Of a stretch of 50,319 nucleotides of DNA, positions 35,501 to 44,955 are shown piece after piece. The stretch spans positions 1-50,319 of the forward strand of contig CALWVB010000059.1 of assembly GCA_944384895.1 (NCBI GenBank). Reading direction: 5' to 3'. This DNA is from an uncultured Clostridia bacterium (GTDB taxonomy: Bacteria > Bacillota > Clostridia > Oscillospirales > Acutalibacteraceae). Below the pieces are notes generated by a model. That model worked only from the letters and a program-made list of their open reading frames with translations. It had not been told where the DNA came from and did not search any database. Within the stretch, counting starts at the first letter, position 1; each line of letters starts with the position of its first letter. Position numbers and translations under genes: made by a program.

Positions 35501-37852
35501 TTATTGTCCTTTTATTACAACTATTTTATCATTATCACAGGTAACAACAATACCTTTTGGAGGATTATCGCTGCTATCTACAATAATCATAGCAATTTTA
35601 TCTTCAACTTCCCGCCTGATTACTGAACGCAAATCTCTTGCGCCGCTCTTACCGCCGCCTGCATGTTTAGCTAATAATTCAGCGGCTTCTATACTATAAG
35701 CAAAGTTTATACCTTTTTCTTTAAGCGGTTCAATAAGCTCATCCAGCATAAGCGCGGATATTTTAGCAAGATCAGCGCTGTTTAATGGACGGAATATAAC
35801 AATTTCATCCACACGGCTGATAAATTCCGGACGTAAAAATTCTGATAATGCTTTCATAACCTTTTCACGGGATATATCATCCATAGTTTTGCCAAAGCCT
35901 ATAGCTGAATCTTTAAACTGGCTTCCTGCATTAGAAGTCATAACAATAACAGTATTTTCAAAATTAACTACTCTGCCCTGTGCATCGGTGATACGGCCTT
36001 CATCTAATATCTGTAATAATATATTTAATACATCCGGATGGGCTTTTTCTATTTCATCAAATAACAGCACTGAATATGGTTTACGTCTTACCTTTTCAGT
36101 AAGCTGGCCTGCTTCATCATATCCAACATAACCTGGAGGCGAACCAATAATTCTTGATACTGAATGTTTTTCCATAAATTCAGACATATCAAGCCTTATA
36201 AGCGTTTCTGGAGAATCAAATAATTCCCTTGCCAATACTTTTACAAGTTCAGTTTTTCCGACCCCTGTAGGCCCTACAAATATAAACGATGCCGGACGGC
36301 GGCGGGGTGAAATTTGTACGCGGCTTCTGCGTACTGCATTGCATACCGCTTTAACAGCTTCATCCTGTCCTATTATCTTTGATTTTATTTGATCTTCCAG
36401 TTTAGCTAAACGGCTTAATTCTTCCTGTTGGATTTTAGATGCCGGTATACCTGTCCACAGCTCAATTACTTTTGCAAGATGCTCATCGGTTACTGAACGG
36501 TCGATATTATCCGGATTCATACCATCCAGTTCATTTTTTATTCTAGCTTCATCTGAACGGATAAGCGCTAATTTTTCATAATCAATGTTTTCCACATCGG
36601 ATGATATATCATGTTCCTGTTGAGATAATTCATCCAATTCAGCTTGTTTTTTCTCTAAATCCATAAGCTCTTTATTGCTTAAAGAGGCATGTGCACAAGC
36701 TTCATCTAATAAATCTATCGCTTTATCCGGTAAAAACCTATCGGTTATATATCTTTCAGATAATACGACTGCTTTACGGAGTATTGTATCGGAAATGGTA
36801 ACATTATGGAAATTCTCGTAATATTTCTTTATTCCCTGAAGTATATCTATAGTTTCTCCAATAGAAGGTTCTTCAACTTTAACAGGTTGAAATCTTCTTT
36901 CCAATGCTGCGTCTTTTTCTATATATTTACGGTATTCTGTAAATGTAGTAGCTCCTACTACCTGGATTTCTCCACGTGATAATGCCGGCTTTAATATATT
37001 AGCCGCATTCATAGAACCTTCAGCATCGCCTGTACCTACTAAATTATGCACTTCATCAATAAACAGTATAATATTGCCGTCTGCTTTTACTTCATCCACA
37101 AGGCCTTTTATACGGCTTTCAAATTGTCCTCTAAATTGAGTACCTGCTACTAAAGCTGTAAGGTCTAATAAAAATACTTCTTTCTTTTCCAGTTTCATAG
37201 GCACGTCGCCATTAGCAATTTTAAGCGCTAAGCCTTCAGCAATAGCAGTTTTACCAACACCTGGTTCGCCTACTAAGCATGGATTATTCTTACTGCGGCG
37301 TGATAATATTTGTATAACCCTGTATATTTCCCGTTCTCTGCCTATAATCTTATCAATTCTGCCTTCTTTAGCTTTTTTCGTAAGATTATCGCAATAGGTA
37401 TCTAAATATTTGCGTTTCTTTTCCTTCTTTTTATCAGCTTTATCCTGTTTACTATTTTTAGCCTTTTGTCCGGCCATACCATTTTCCTGAGCTGCATTTT
37501 CCTTTGCTTTATCCGGCCCGCCGAATATTTTCTGGAAAAATGATAAAGTAGCCGCTCCGCCTGGTTCAAATCCATCCTGATTTTCTCCATCAGACATTTC
37601 ATCAAGCTCATTTAATGATTGTGTCAATTCCTGGATATTATCGCTGTCCATTGACATAAGATCTGTCATCTGATCACTGAGTGATTCCAAATCTTCTTCA
37701 GCTATTCCCATCCTTGACATCATATCATCGACAGGTTTTATCCCAAGCTCTTTTGCGCATACAAGACATAAACCTTCGCCTGGTGTCTGATCTCCGTTCA
37801 TACTTGCGATAAATACAACCGCAACCCTTTTTTTACACCGTGAACACATCAT
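35501..37852 (-). CDS. clpE: ATP-dependent Clp protease ATP-binding subunit, ClpE type
   Basis: This 783-aa HSP100 unfoldase has an N-terminal four-Cys zinc finger (Cys3, Cys6, Cys29, Cys32; MMCSRC and LCLVC) instead of the ClpC N-domain repeats, which identifies ClpE. A charged low-complexity linker (about residues 95-150) precedes AAA module 1 (GEPGVGKTA, FIDEVHNL). A middle coiled coil follows, then AAA module 2 (GPTGVGKTEL, LFDEIEKAHPDV). It feeds unfolded proteins to ClpP. No ctsR or mcsA/mcsB genes are next to it, and no clear CtsR box was found upstream. Confidence 0.92.
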   Translation of the reverse strand: MMCSRCKKRVAVVFIASMNGDQTPGEGLCLVCAKELGIKPVDDMMSRMGIAEEDLESLSDQMTDLMSMDSDNIQELTQSLNELDEMSDGENQDGFEPGGAATLSFFQKIFGGPDKAKENAAQENGMAGQKAKNSKQDKADKKKEKKRKYLDTYCDNLTKKAKEGRIDKIIGREREIYRVIQILSRRSKNNPCLVGEPGVGKTAIAEGLALKIANGDVPMKLEKKEVFLLDLTALVAGTQFRGQFESRIKGLVDEVKADGNIILFIDEVHNLVGTGDAEGSMNAANILKPALSRGEIQVVGATTFTEYRKYIEKDAALERRFQPVKVEEPSIGETIDILQGIKKYYENFHNVTISDTILRKAVVLSERYITDRFLPDKAIDLLDEACAHASLSNKELMDLEKKQAELDELSQQEHDISSDVENIDYEKLALIRSDEARIKNELDGMNPDNIDRSVTDEHLAKVIELWTGIPASKIQQEELSRLAKLEDQIKSKIIGQDEAVKAVCNAVRRSRVQISPRRRPASFIFVGPTGVGKTELVKVLARELFDSPETLIRLDMSEFMEKHSVSRIIGSPPGYVGYDEAGQLTEKVRRKPYSVLLFDEIEKAHPDVLNILLQILDEGRITDAQGRVVNFENTVIVMTSNAGSQFKDSAIGFGKTMDDISREKVMKALSEFLRPEFISRVDEIVIFRPLNSADLAKISALMLDELIEPLKEKGINFAYSIEAAELLAKHAGGGKSGARDLRSVIRREVEDKIAMIIVDSSDNPPKGIVVTCDNDKIVVIKGQ

Positions 37853-37926
37853 AAAATTGTAATCTCCTATCTATAAAAACAGCTCATAAACTGTGATATT
37901 TCTAAACTTTTTTATTTGTATAATAT

Positions 37927-37954
37927 ATCTTACCGTATTTGTATAAAATGTCAA
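37927..37954 (-). promoter_or_regulatory. Promoter of clpE (and possibly coaX-panT)
   Basis: On the minus strand TTGACA (37949-37954), 16-bp spacer, TAAGAT (37927-37932), about 75 bases upstream of the start. The remaining DNA up to repeat F at 38386 is AT-rich with no credible gene. Confidence 0.55.
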
Positions 37955-38385
37955 GAGTTCTTTATAAAAACCCTATCATTCCGCTTTTAATAATATAAAT
38001 TTATTTCAATAAAAACAATTTTAATAATACAAAATATAATCCATATTCTAAAAAAACAATTATATAAAACAATTCAACGAACATTGCATAAAATTTTTTC
38101 ACATGTATACCGCATCTATTCATACATCCTGGGATTTTATAGTTATATAACGTTATAGATAATTCATATGCATTTTGCTATGATTTTGTTTTGTTACCGT
38201 ATTGCGGTAATTATAATAACTAGAAATAATATAAATAAAAAAAGCAAAGCACATAATAAAGTATTGTCCATAATATTGCGTCCAAACTAACATGTGGATA
38301 ATACTTATAATATTATTTATGTGCACACATATGCAACCCCTCATCTAAATCCAGCAGCTATCTTAATTACTACGCATCAACAAAA

Positions 38386-38558
38386 GGGGGCGCCTGCGTG
38401 GCGCATCTTCGATGCGCCGGATGCAAAATAATAGATAATCAAATAGATAAAATGGAAATAAGAGCAATAGTTACTATTAATATAACATCTCTGTTTAGCA
38501 CATTATTTTGCATTTTGCCGCCATATTATAAATATGGCGGCTCGCAGGCGCCCCCCCC
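38386..38558 (+). repeat. Four-armed palindromic element, copy F
   Basis: This 173-bp element is the same length as copies A and B within a base. The ends are GGGGGCGCCTGCG and CGCAGGCGCCCCC. The left hairpin is GGCGCATC / GATGCGCC, the central repeat ATGCAAAATAAT / ATTATTTTGCAT, and the right hairpin GCCGCCATAT / ATATGGCGGC. The right flank CCGGTAGATTTATA is shared with copy B. It lies in the long gap between clpE and the Usp-like gene. Confidence 0.9.
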
Positions 38559-38716
38559 TTCAGATGGCCCGGTAGATTTATAATATAATTTTTCATTTTA
38601 TTTTTAATATTATAATGCTGTAAAAATAATGTGGTATTATTTTATTTATATTTTTATATATTTAAAGCCTATTTTATTATATACATAAAAACATAAAATT
38701 AATTTTAAATATTCAA

Positions 38717-38787
38717 AAAACCAAGCCGCCATAGTGTCAGGTTAAACATATAAGTTTATTTCCCTGATTTAAAGGCGGCCTGGTTTT
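38717..38787 (-). terminator. Long stem-loop, probable terminator downstream of the Usp-like gene
   Basis: On the minus strand AAAACCAGGCCGCC pairs with GGCGGCTTGGTTTT (one wobble), followed by TT and then GAAT. The large loop contains a second small pairing (CAGG / CCTG). It is about 208 bases past the Usp-like stop, so a long 3' UTR or a small independent RNA is possible. Confidence 0.5.
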
Positions 38788-38994
38788 GCATTTGGCCTTT
38801 ATGTACAATAAATATACAAAAATCTTTAATCTTAGCCTATAAGCTTTTATAATCTTATTAGTAATTTTGCAATTTTAAATTTAAATAAAATGTAACCTTA
38901 TTATGTTTATAGTTTTATTTTCTATAAACATATTTTTTCTATCCTTTTTATGCGTTTTAAACTGCGGCGGGCATTTTTAATATTATAAAAAATA

Positions 38995-39438
38995 TCACCT
39001 TGCATTAGCCCAAACAGATACATAAGGAAGGAGTGTAACGGTTTTTTCATCCTTAGCTTTTTCTTCCGGAACCATAGTAATTGGTACATCTGGCACAATA
39101 GAATGAAGCATAGATATAAAACCTTGCTGAGGCAATGCCGGCATACCGGTAACAACATGGCGCACATTATATTTTTTAATATGCCCCGCTGTCATTAATA
39201 CAGCCTCGTCATTATAATACATTACGATTTCAGCTCCGCATTCTTTAGCTTTACTGTAAAGATAATCCAAAGCTTTTCCGTTTACAGCCATTCCGTTTGA
39301 TGCGCTTTGTACGCTTAATACCTGCATTGGTAATTCTAATTCCTTTGCAATTTTAGCGCCCTGACTTATTAGCCTTTCGCAGCTATACTGATCGGTTACA
39401 CAAACCAGTACGCGGGGATATGGCATAGATTTTTTCAC
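38995..39438 (-). CDS. Universal-stress-protein-like (KdpD Usp-type) protein
   Basis: This 147-aa protein (from GTG 39438) has an alpha/beta nucleotide-binding-like fold: RVLVCVTDQYSCERLI, LELPMQVLSVQSA, KECGAEIVMYYND, VRHVVTGMP, and a late PITMVPEE. This pattern is like the Usp domain of KdpD and related single-domain proteins. The usual G-x2-G-x9-G-S/T ATP motif is not evident, so ligand binding is uncertain. GTG 39438 follows AAAGGAG by about ten bases; the ATG at 39468 lies upstream of that site. Role unknown. Confidence 0.6.
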   Translation of the reverse strand: MKKSMPYPRVLVCVTDQYSCERLISQGAKIAKELELPMQVLSVQSASNGMAVNGKALDYLYSKAKECGAEIVMYYNDEAVLMTAGHIKKYNVRHVVTGMPALPQQGFISMLHSIVPDVPITMVPEEKAKDEKTVTLLPYVSVWANAR

Positions 39439-39668
39439 TGATATAGTTCTCCTTTTGTAATACGGCATAATTTAAAATTTTTAATAATTGCAATATTAAA
39501 AAATATGCCGCGTAATTTTTTTGCCGTTAATTATAACGGCCGCAGACTATTTTCTCAACCTGCAATATTATTATATCCCGTATTTGTTACGGATTTTGTA
39601 ACAAATGGTATCTAATATGGAAAGTAATTATATATTTTATCAACTTTTTTATTACTAATTTTTTAACA

Positions 39669-40694
39669 TTATTCTAATACTGCCGTTAAAATATATCCTC
39701 CCATATTATCCCCGGAAACAGTATATTCACTTCCCTTAGGTATATATGCCTTTGTGTCGCCTTTTTCTTCTGCTTTTATATATTGTACATACCATTTATT
39801 ATTTCCATCTTCATCCTGAATTATAATATTGCCTTTTTCATGAAGCATTTCAATATATTCATTAAGCATCATACCATTATCATGTATATATTTAGCATGA
39901 CCTTCACCAACATATCTAAAATGCCATGGCTCATACATAACTCCCATATCCTCAGCTTTTTTGGGATAACTTAATATATAACCATATTTCCAGCTGTTTT
40001 TATCCAGCCATTTAGCAAAATCAGTATCAGCAAAATCATCATAATTTATTTTATGCAAATCAAAATCTAATGCCAATCCTATTTGATGTTCACTATAACC
40101 TGCTTTTGCTACCCTTTGTGCAGTTTTTTCTGTAGCCTCTTCTTCACTCATCCCTTGATCTACTAAATCTTCTATGCCTTCATCAAATAACCGTTGCTGT
40201 TTTTCCTGAGTACGGTAACCATCTACAATAAGCATACCTTCAATACCGTCACTAGCTGCGGCATCGGTCATTTCCTGTAATTTATCCAATGCTTCCTGCT
40301 GCAAATACATTTCAGTAGACCGTACTACATATGACGACCCTTTTACATATATTGACGGATAATCAGCATCGGCATATTCCTCAGGAACCTTGCAGTCTTT
40401 ATCTATTAATATAAGATTACCTTTTGTGAGCATACTGCTTTTAATTGTAATTTCTTCTAATTCAGTATTTGCAGGCAATACTGATGTAATTATATCTTCC
40501 TGGCTTTGTATATCCTGATGAAAACTATCATTATTCTGATTTAAAATACTGCTTGAAGAATTTATTCTGTTATCATTATACTGTGCTTTTGATAATGCAG
40601 AATTTGTTATTAAAACTACCGCAATAGTTATTACTGCTGCTGCGGCAATAAAAATTCCACCGACCATTAATATTTTTGAGGTCCTTCTATTCAT
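39669..40694 (-). CDS. D-alanyl-D-alanine carboxypeptidase, VanY family
   Basis: This 341-aa protein has one N-terminal membrane anchor (about residues 8-30) and an extracellular peptidase M15B domain. Zinc and catalytic motifs are SEHQIGLALDFDL and EPWHFRYVGEGHAKYI. It should trim the terminal D-Ala of peptidoglycan stem peptides. It lies just downstream of a VanS/VanR-like pair, so it is probably their target. No vanH, vanA/B or vanX gene is present, so this is not a vancomycin resistance cluster. GGAGGATGTTTA precedes the ATG. Confidence 0.9.
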   Translation of the reverse strand: MNRRTSKILMVGGIFIAAAAVITIAVVLITNSALSKAQYNDNRINSSSSILNQNNDSFHQDIQSQEDIITSVLPANTELEEITIKSSMLTKGNLILIDKDCKVPEEYADADYPSIYVKGSSYVVRSTEMYLQQEALDKLQEMTDAAASDGIEGMLIVDGYRTQEKQQRLFDEGIEDLVDQGMSEEEATEKTAQRVAKAGYSEHQIGLALDFDLHKINYDDFADTDFAKWLDKNSWKYGYILSYPKKAEDMGVMYEPWHFRYVGEGHAKYIHDNGMMLNEYIEMLHEKGNIIIQDEDGNNKWYVQYIKAEEKGDTKAYIPKGSEYTVSGDNMGGYILTAVLE

Positions 40695-40832
40695 TAAACA
40701 TCCTCCGACATTTCTTGCAAAAGTTATTTTTTTATTTTTATTATCTTCCCCATATTATGGTAATGATTATACAAAAAACTTTTGTCGAAATTTAACCTAT
40801 TGAAAACTTATGATATATTTTCCATCCGAACT

Positions 40833-41945
40833 TTATATTACAGGTATTATCACAGAAAATACTGTTCTTCCATTTGAACTGCTGGCAAAAATTTCACCGC
40901 CATGAAGCCGTATTATACTGCGCGCAATTGGCAGACCTAAACCGGTGCCGCCATGTTCCTGTGACCTTGATTGTTCTACCCTGTAAAATTTATCAAAAAT
41001 TCTTTCTAATTTTTCATTTGGTATCTCTTCACCATAACTTATAACATGAAATATTGCAGTATTATCCTGTTTTTCTGCATATACGTCGCATATTTTGCCA
41101 TCTTTTCCATATTTAATAGCATTATTAAACAAATTATCAAATACTCGTGCAAGCAAATCTCCATCACCGGAAACTAATATGTGCGACTGTATATTAAGAC
41201 GGCACACCATACCTGCGCTTTGAAAAACCGGATAATATTCTTCAGCCAACTGGACAAGCAATCCGCTCATATCAATATTATCATGCTTTATAGTCATTCC
41301 GCTGTTTCCATAGCGGGTATAATCAAACAGATCGTCTATAAGCCTTTGCAGCTTTAATGATTTATTATACGCAATGGATGCATATTTTTTAGTAGTTTCC
41401 TGAGTTATTTCCTTTTCATCATTAATAAGCTGCAAATATCCGATAATAGATGTAAGCGGCGTACGAAGGTCATGAGCTACATTTGTAATCAGCTCAGCCT
41501 TATTTTCTTCCATTTCCTTTTGTTTAGCAAAAGAATACCTTAATTGTTCAGTCATTCCATTTATATTTTGTGCTAATACAGAAAATTCATCATGGCCTTT
41601 TACCGGTACTGATATATCCAAATCACCTTTTGCTATTATATTTACCGACCGTGATATTTCATCTATATACCTTGTTGTTTTTATGCTGAGTATAAAGAAT
41701 GTTGTTATAAATACTGCTATAATATAAGCTATTGACGGCGCTAACGGCCCTACACTGTTATAAAGCCCGGCAAAAAATCTTTCAACCGGCTCAAAAAAAT
41801 CAGATAATACCAATATGCCTAATATTGTAAATATAGCAACCAATACAGCAATCATTAAGCTTAACATCATATACCACAGCATTTTCCATCTGAAGGTATA
41901 AAATAAATTAAATTTAATATTAATCTTCGACTTTATATCCAACAC
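40833..41945 (-). CDS. Sensor histidine kinase, VanS-like
   Basis: This 370-aa protein has two membrane segments near residues 22-52 and 70-92, enclosing a short extracytoplasmic loop. A HAMP domain follows (DEISRSVNIIAKGDLDISVPV), then HisKA with phospho-acceptor His in NVAHDLRTPLTSIIGYL, and HATPase_c (NLFNNAIKYG, GGTGLGLPIARSI). The short loop suggests sensing within the membrane or at its surface, as in VanS. The start is uncertain: GTG 41945 overlaps the regulator gene by 26 bases, and ATG 41882 is an alternative. Confidence 0.92.
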   Translation of the reverse strand: MLDIKSKINIKFNLFYTFRWKMLWYMMLSLMIAVLVAIFTILGILVLSDFFEPVERFFAGLYNSVGPLAPSIAYIIAVFITTFFILSIKTTRYIDEISRSVNIIAKGDLDISVPVKGHDEFSVLAQNINGMTEQLRYSFAKQKEMEENKAELITNVAHDLRTPLTSIIGYLQLINDEKEITQETTKKYASIAYNKSLKLQRLIDDLFDYTRYGNSGMTIKHDNIDMSGLLVQLAEEYYPVFQSAGMVCRLNIQSHILVSGDGDLLARVFDNLFNNAIKYGKDGKICDVYAEKQDNTAIFHVISYGEEIPNEKLERIFDKFYRVEQSRSQEHGGTGLGLPIARSIIRLHGGEIFASSSNGRTVFSVIIPVI

Positions 41946-42618
41946 CCCAAACTGTCTTTATAAACAGCGGATTCCTAGGACTTTCCCCTAATTTCTCGCG
42001 GATATTCCTTATATGTACCATTACTGTATTATTTGAATCAAAAAACGGTTCTTTCCATATTCCTTCAAAAATTTCCTGTGTAGAAAATACTTTGCCTTTA
42101 TTTTCAGCAAGCAGGCATAATATATCAAATTCAATAGGCGTTAAATTTATATTCTCACCATTTAACGATACTTTATGATTTATTTTATCAATAGTTAAAC
42201 CGCGTATAGTAATTTCCGTACTGGCTGGACCATTAGGATTAAGCTTTAAATAACGCCTTAACTGAGAATTTACACGCGCTACCAATTCCAATGGATTAAA
42301 CGGTTTTGTTATATAATCGTCAGCGCCGGTATCAAGCCCCTCAATAATATCCTGGCCCTGTGATTTTGCACTTAACATTATTATTGGTATATTATATTTT
42401 TCCCGTATACGTTTACAGGTTTCTATTCCATCTACACCTGGCATCATTATATCAAGTATAACTAAATTTATATCTTCCTGTTCCATTATATGAAGGCATT
42501 CCAGTCCATTATGGGCTTTAAATACATTAAATCCTTCCTTTTCCAAATATATCCCTGCTAATTCAGCTATTTCAAAATCATCATCAGCTACAAGGATATT
42601 ATTTTTTGCCTCAGGCAT
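41920..42618 (-). CDS. OmpR-family response regulator, VanR-like
   Basis: This 232-aa protein has a receiver domain with acidic ADDD, phospho-acceptor Asp56 in LVILDIMMPGVDG and conserved Lys in DYITKPF. A C-terminal winged helix follows (TPIEFDILCLLAENKGKVFSTQEIFEGIW, VMVHIRNIREKLGE, WGVGYKVED). Start ATG 42618 has GGAGGTG eight bases upstream, better than the longer frame from 42642. It probably controls itself, the kinase and vanY. Confidence 0.94.
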   Translation of the reverse strand: MPEAKNNILVADDDFEIAELAGIYLEKEGFNVFKAHNGLECLHIMEQEDINLVILDIMMPGVDGIETCKRIREKYNIPIIMLSAKSQGQDIIEGLDTGADDYITKPFNPLELVARVNSQLRRYLKLNPNGPASTEITIRGLTIDKINHKVSLNGENINLTPIEFDILCLLAENKGKVFSTQEIFEGIWKEPFFDSNNTVMVHIRNIREKLGESPRNPLFIKTVWGVGYKVED

Positions 42619-42868
42619 TATAAATACACCTCCGTCATGCAAAATATCTTTGCAATTAATCCGGAAAGCCGCGGCGTTATATTAAAAAAATTATAACGCT
42701 ATTCCAATTTATATTATATAATATCTTATTCTAAATTCCAACCACTATAATTCTTAGGATTTTATTAAGTTTTATCTTTATGTATACAAGTCATATAAAC
42801 AGGTGAATGATTTTATTTTAATCTGTAAATAAACTTTCAAATTATTCAAAAATTTTCACTGTTTTCTA

Positions 42869-42897
42869 TTGCAAATTTTTAGGAAATAGTATATAAT
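42869..42897 (+). promoter_or_regulatory. Promoter of the sodium/solute symporter
   Basis: TTGCAA (42869-42874), 17-bp spacer, TATAAT (42892-42897), about 110 bases before the start. The leader holds a small GC stem (GCCGC / GCGGC, 42963-42981). The rest of the divergent gap 42643-43008 shows nothing further. Confidence 0.7.
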
Positions 42898-43008
42898 TTA
42901 AAACCAACAGATACTTTATCCATTTAAAGCGTAACGCACTAACTGTGCAAAGCATTTTTTTCTGCCGCCAGGCACAGCGGCGCTATTTTATTAAAGGGGT
43001 TGTAAAAT

Positions 43009-44562
43009 ATGAGTCCTCAAGCGGTTATATGGACTGTCATCGGAATTTACATTATTTTTATGGTGGCAATCGCATTATTTAATCACAAAAGCAGTAAAAA
43101 TTTAGCTGAATTTACAGTAGGCGGCAGAAATGCCGGAGCATGGCTTTCTGCTTTATCATATGGCACAGCATATTTTTCCGCTGTTATGTTTATTGGATAT
43201 GCTGGCAGTACCGGATGGCAATATGGCATATGGGGTGTGCTTCCGGGTATAGGCAATGCAATATTTGGTTCTCTTTTAGCCTGGCTTGTTTTAGCTAAAC
43301 GTACACGTGATGTTACAAGGCGTTTACATATTAAATCTATGCCTCAGTTTTTTGATGCTCGCTTTAAAAGCAGAGCTATGCGTTTATTCTCTTGTATAGT
43401 AATATTTGTATTTTTAATGCCATACTCAGCCTCAGTATATAAAGGACTTACTTCTGTATGCTCTGTACTATTAAATGTTGATCCTACAATATGTATGATT
43501 ATTATAGCTGCAGCTTCAGCCGTATTAGTAATCATTGGCGGATATTTAGCTACATTAAAAGCTGATTTTGTCCAGGGTATTATAATGATGTTCGGCGTAG
43601 TCGCTTTAATAGTAGCTGTAGTAATTTCTCCAAAGGTAGGCGGTCTTACAGAAGGTCTTAAAAATATTACACAGGCTACAAAAGAATTAAATTTAACTAC
43701 TATGGACCATATTTCATTATGGGCGACAGTATTAATGACCAGTTTTGGTACATGGGGTTTGCCTCAGATGATCCATAAATATTATGGTATCCGAGATAAC
43801 CGCGAAGTAAAACGCGGTACGGTCATTTCTACAGTATTTGCTTTATTAGTAGCCGGCGGCGGATATTTTATTGGTTCTTTCTCTCATCTTTTCTTCACTC
43901 AGCAGCAAGTTACAGATATGGGCGGACAAGATTATATTGTACCTAATATGCTATTACAGTCTGATTTATCTAACATTTTATTAGGTGTTGTTTTAGTATT
44001 ATTAATTTCAGCATCTGTTTCTACATTATCTTCTATTACTCTTACTGCATGTTCAAGTCTTACTATGGATATTTTCCCTGAAAAGATTAAAAAGAATAAA
44101 GAAAACAAAATTAAAGCTACAAAATATACAAAACTATTCTGTCTTATCTTTGTATTGCTTTCTTACATCATAGCTAATACAAATACTCCTATCCTTGATA
44201 TGATGTCATATTCCTGGGGAATTATATCCGGTTCATTCTTAGCTCCATACCTTGTATCCCTTTATTGGAAACGTATCAACAGAGCCGGCGGATGGGCAGG
44301 TATAATCGGCGGTTTTGCAATAGCTATGGTTCCAGCTTTATCAAAAATTATTATGTTATGTGCAGGCAGCCCAGCAAATCCAACCGGTATTATGGGTGTA
44401 TTCAATAAATTAGCAGGATTTGGCCCGCTCTTTGCATGTATTGCTATGATAGTATCGCTCATACTGGTATTTGTCGTATCAATTATTGCAGAAAAATCCG
44501 GTTCAAAAAATGCTGAACCTAATGAATTTTTCTATACCGGTTCAGTTGAAACTGTAAAATAA
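43009..44562 (+). CDS. Sodium:solute symporter (SSS family, PutP/PanF-like)
   Basis: This 517-aa membrane protein has about 13 hydrophobic segments. FTVGGRNAGAWLSALSYGTAYFSA is the classical SSS entry motif, and SASVSTLSSITLTACSSLTMDIF corresponds to the sodium-site region of TM8. The substrate could be proline, pantothenate, an organic acid or a sugar; sequence alone does not decide. It is monocistronic with its own promoter. It is the last host gene before the prophage. Confidence 0.9.
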   Translation: MSPQAVIWTVIGIYIIFMVAIALFNHKSSKNLAEFTVGGRNAGAWLSALSYGTAYFSAVMFIGYAGSTGWQYGIWGVLPGIGNAIFGSLLAWLVLAKRTRDVTRRLHIKSMPQFFDARFKSRAMRLFSCIVIFVFLMPYSASVYKGLTSVCSVLLNVDPTICMIIIAAASAVLVIIGGYLATLKADFVQGIIMMFGVVALIVAVVISPKVGGLTEGLKNITQATKELNLTTMDHISLWATVLMTSFGTWGLPQMIHKYYGIRDNREVKRGTVISTVFALLVAGGGYFIGSFSHLFFTQQQVTDMGGQDYIVPNMLLQSDLSNILLGVVLVLLISASVSTLSSITLTACSSLTMDIFPEKIKKNKENKIKATKYTKLFCLIFVLLSYIIANTNTPILDMMSYSWGIISGSFLAPYLVSLYWKRINRAGGWAGIIGGFAIAMVPALSKIIMLCAGSPANPTGIMGVFNKLAGFGPLFACIAMIVSLILVFVVSIIAEKSGSKNAEPNEFFYTGSVETVK

Positions 44563-44623
44563 TTAATTATTCTTGTTTTAGATAATATAATAAAAACAAA
44601 ATTCCCCAGAATTATTGGTTTTT

Positions 44624-44875
44624 TCAGCCTAAATGCAGGTATAGTGTAGGAATAAACCGAGATATATACCCTTTTATTACGTTGTTTGATCGTCGTAAAT
44701 AACTTCTGTTTAGCATCGTCTGAGAAGGTCTTATTTGCCCAACTAATTGCGAACCTCCCACATCCGTAATGACGAAATTACAAGTCTTTGAAGATGCATT
44801 AAATGGTTTTGCGATTATGCATACAAGATAATCTGTGATGGTTACGACTAGACTATCATCCAAATAATTTTTCAC
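44624..44875 (-). CDS. Small phage-region protein of unknown function
   Basis: This 83-aa reading frame lies directly downstream of the 111-aa phage gene on the same strand. GGGAGG lies just before it, but only two bases from the GTG, so a TTG five codons in may be the real start. No family is recognised and there is no membrane segment. It is the last plausible phage gene before the symporter, so the attachment site probably lies between 44563 and here. Confidence 0.4.
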   Translation of the reverse strand: MKNYLDDSLVVTITDYLVCIIAKPFNASSKTCNFVITDVGGSQLVGQIRPSQTMLNRSYLRRSNNVIKGYISRFIPTLYLHLG

Positions 44876-44955
44876 CGCCTCCCAACAATATCTCCATTAG
44901 TCAAAATGGTGACGCAGGATTTATCTTGTATGAAAAAGTCTTAGTTAATTCAAAG

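Noticed and set aside
37855..37960. CtsR operator upstream of clpE
   Set aside because: No GGTCAAA-type direct repeat was found near the promoter.
972..38558. CRISPR array
   Set aside because: The repeats are kilobases apart, are palindromic elements and have no regular spacers or cas genes.
38398..38583. A 61-codon frame inside element F
   Set aside because: It is a by-product of the palindromic repeat, not shared by the other copies.
39669..42618. Vancomycin resistance cluster
   Set aside because: Only the regulator, kinase and VanY-like genes are present; vanH, ligase and vanX are missing.
43344..43535. Minus-strand frame inside the symporter gene
   Set aside because: It is an antisense shadow of a clear SSS-family gene.
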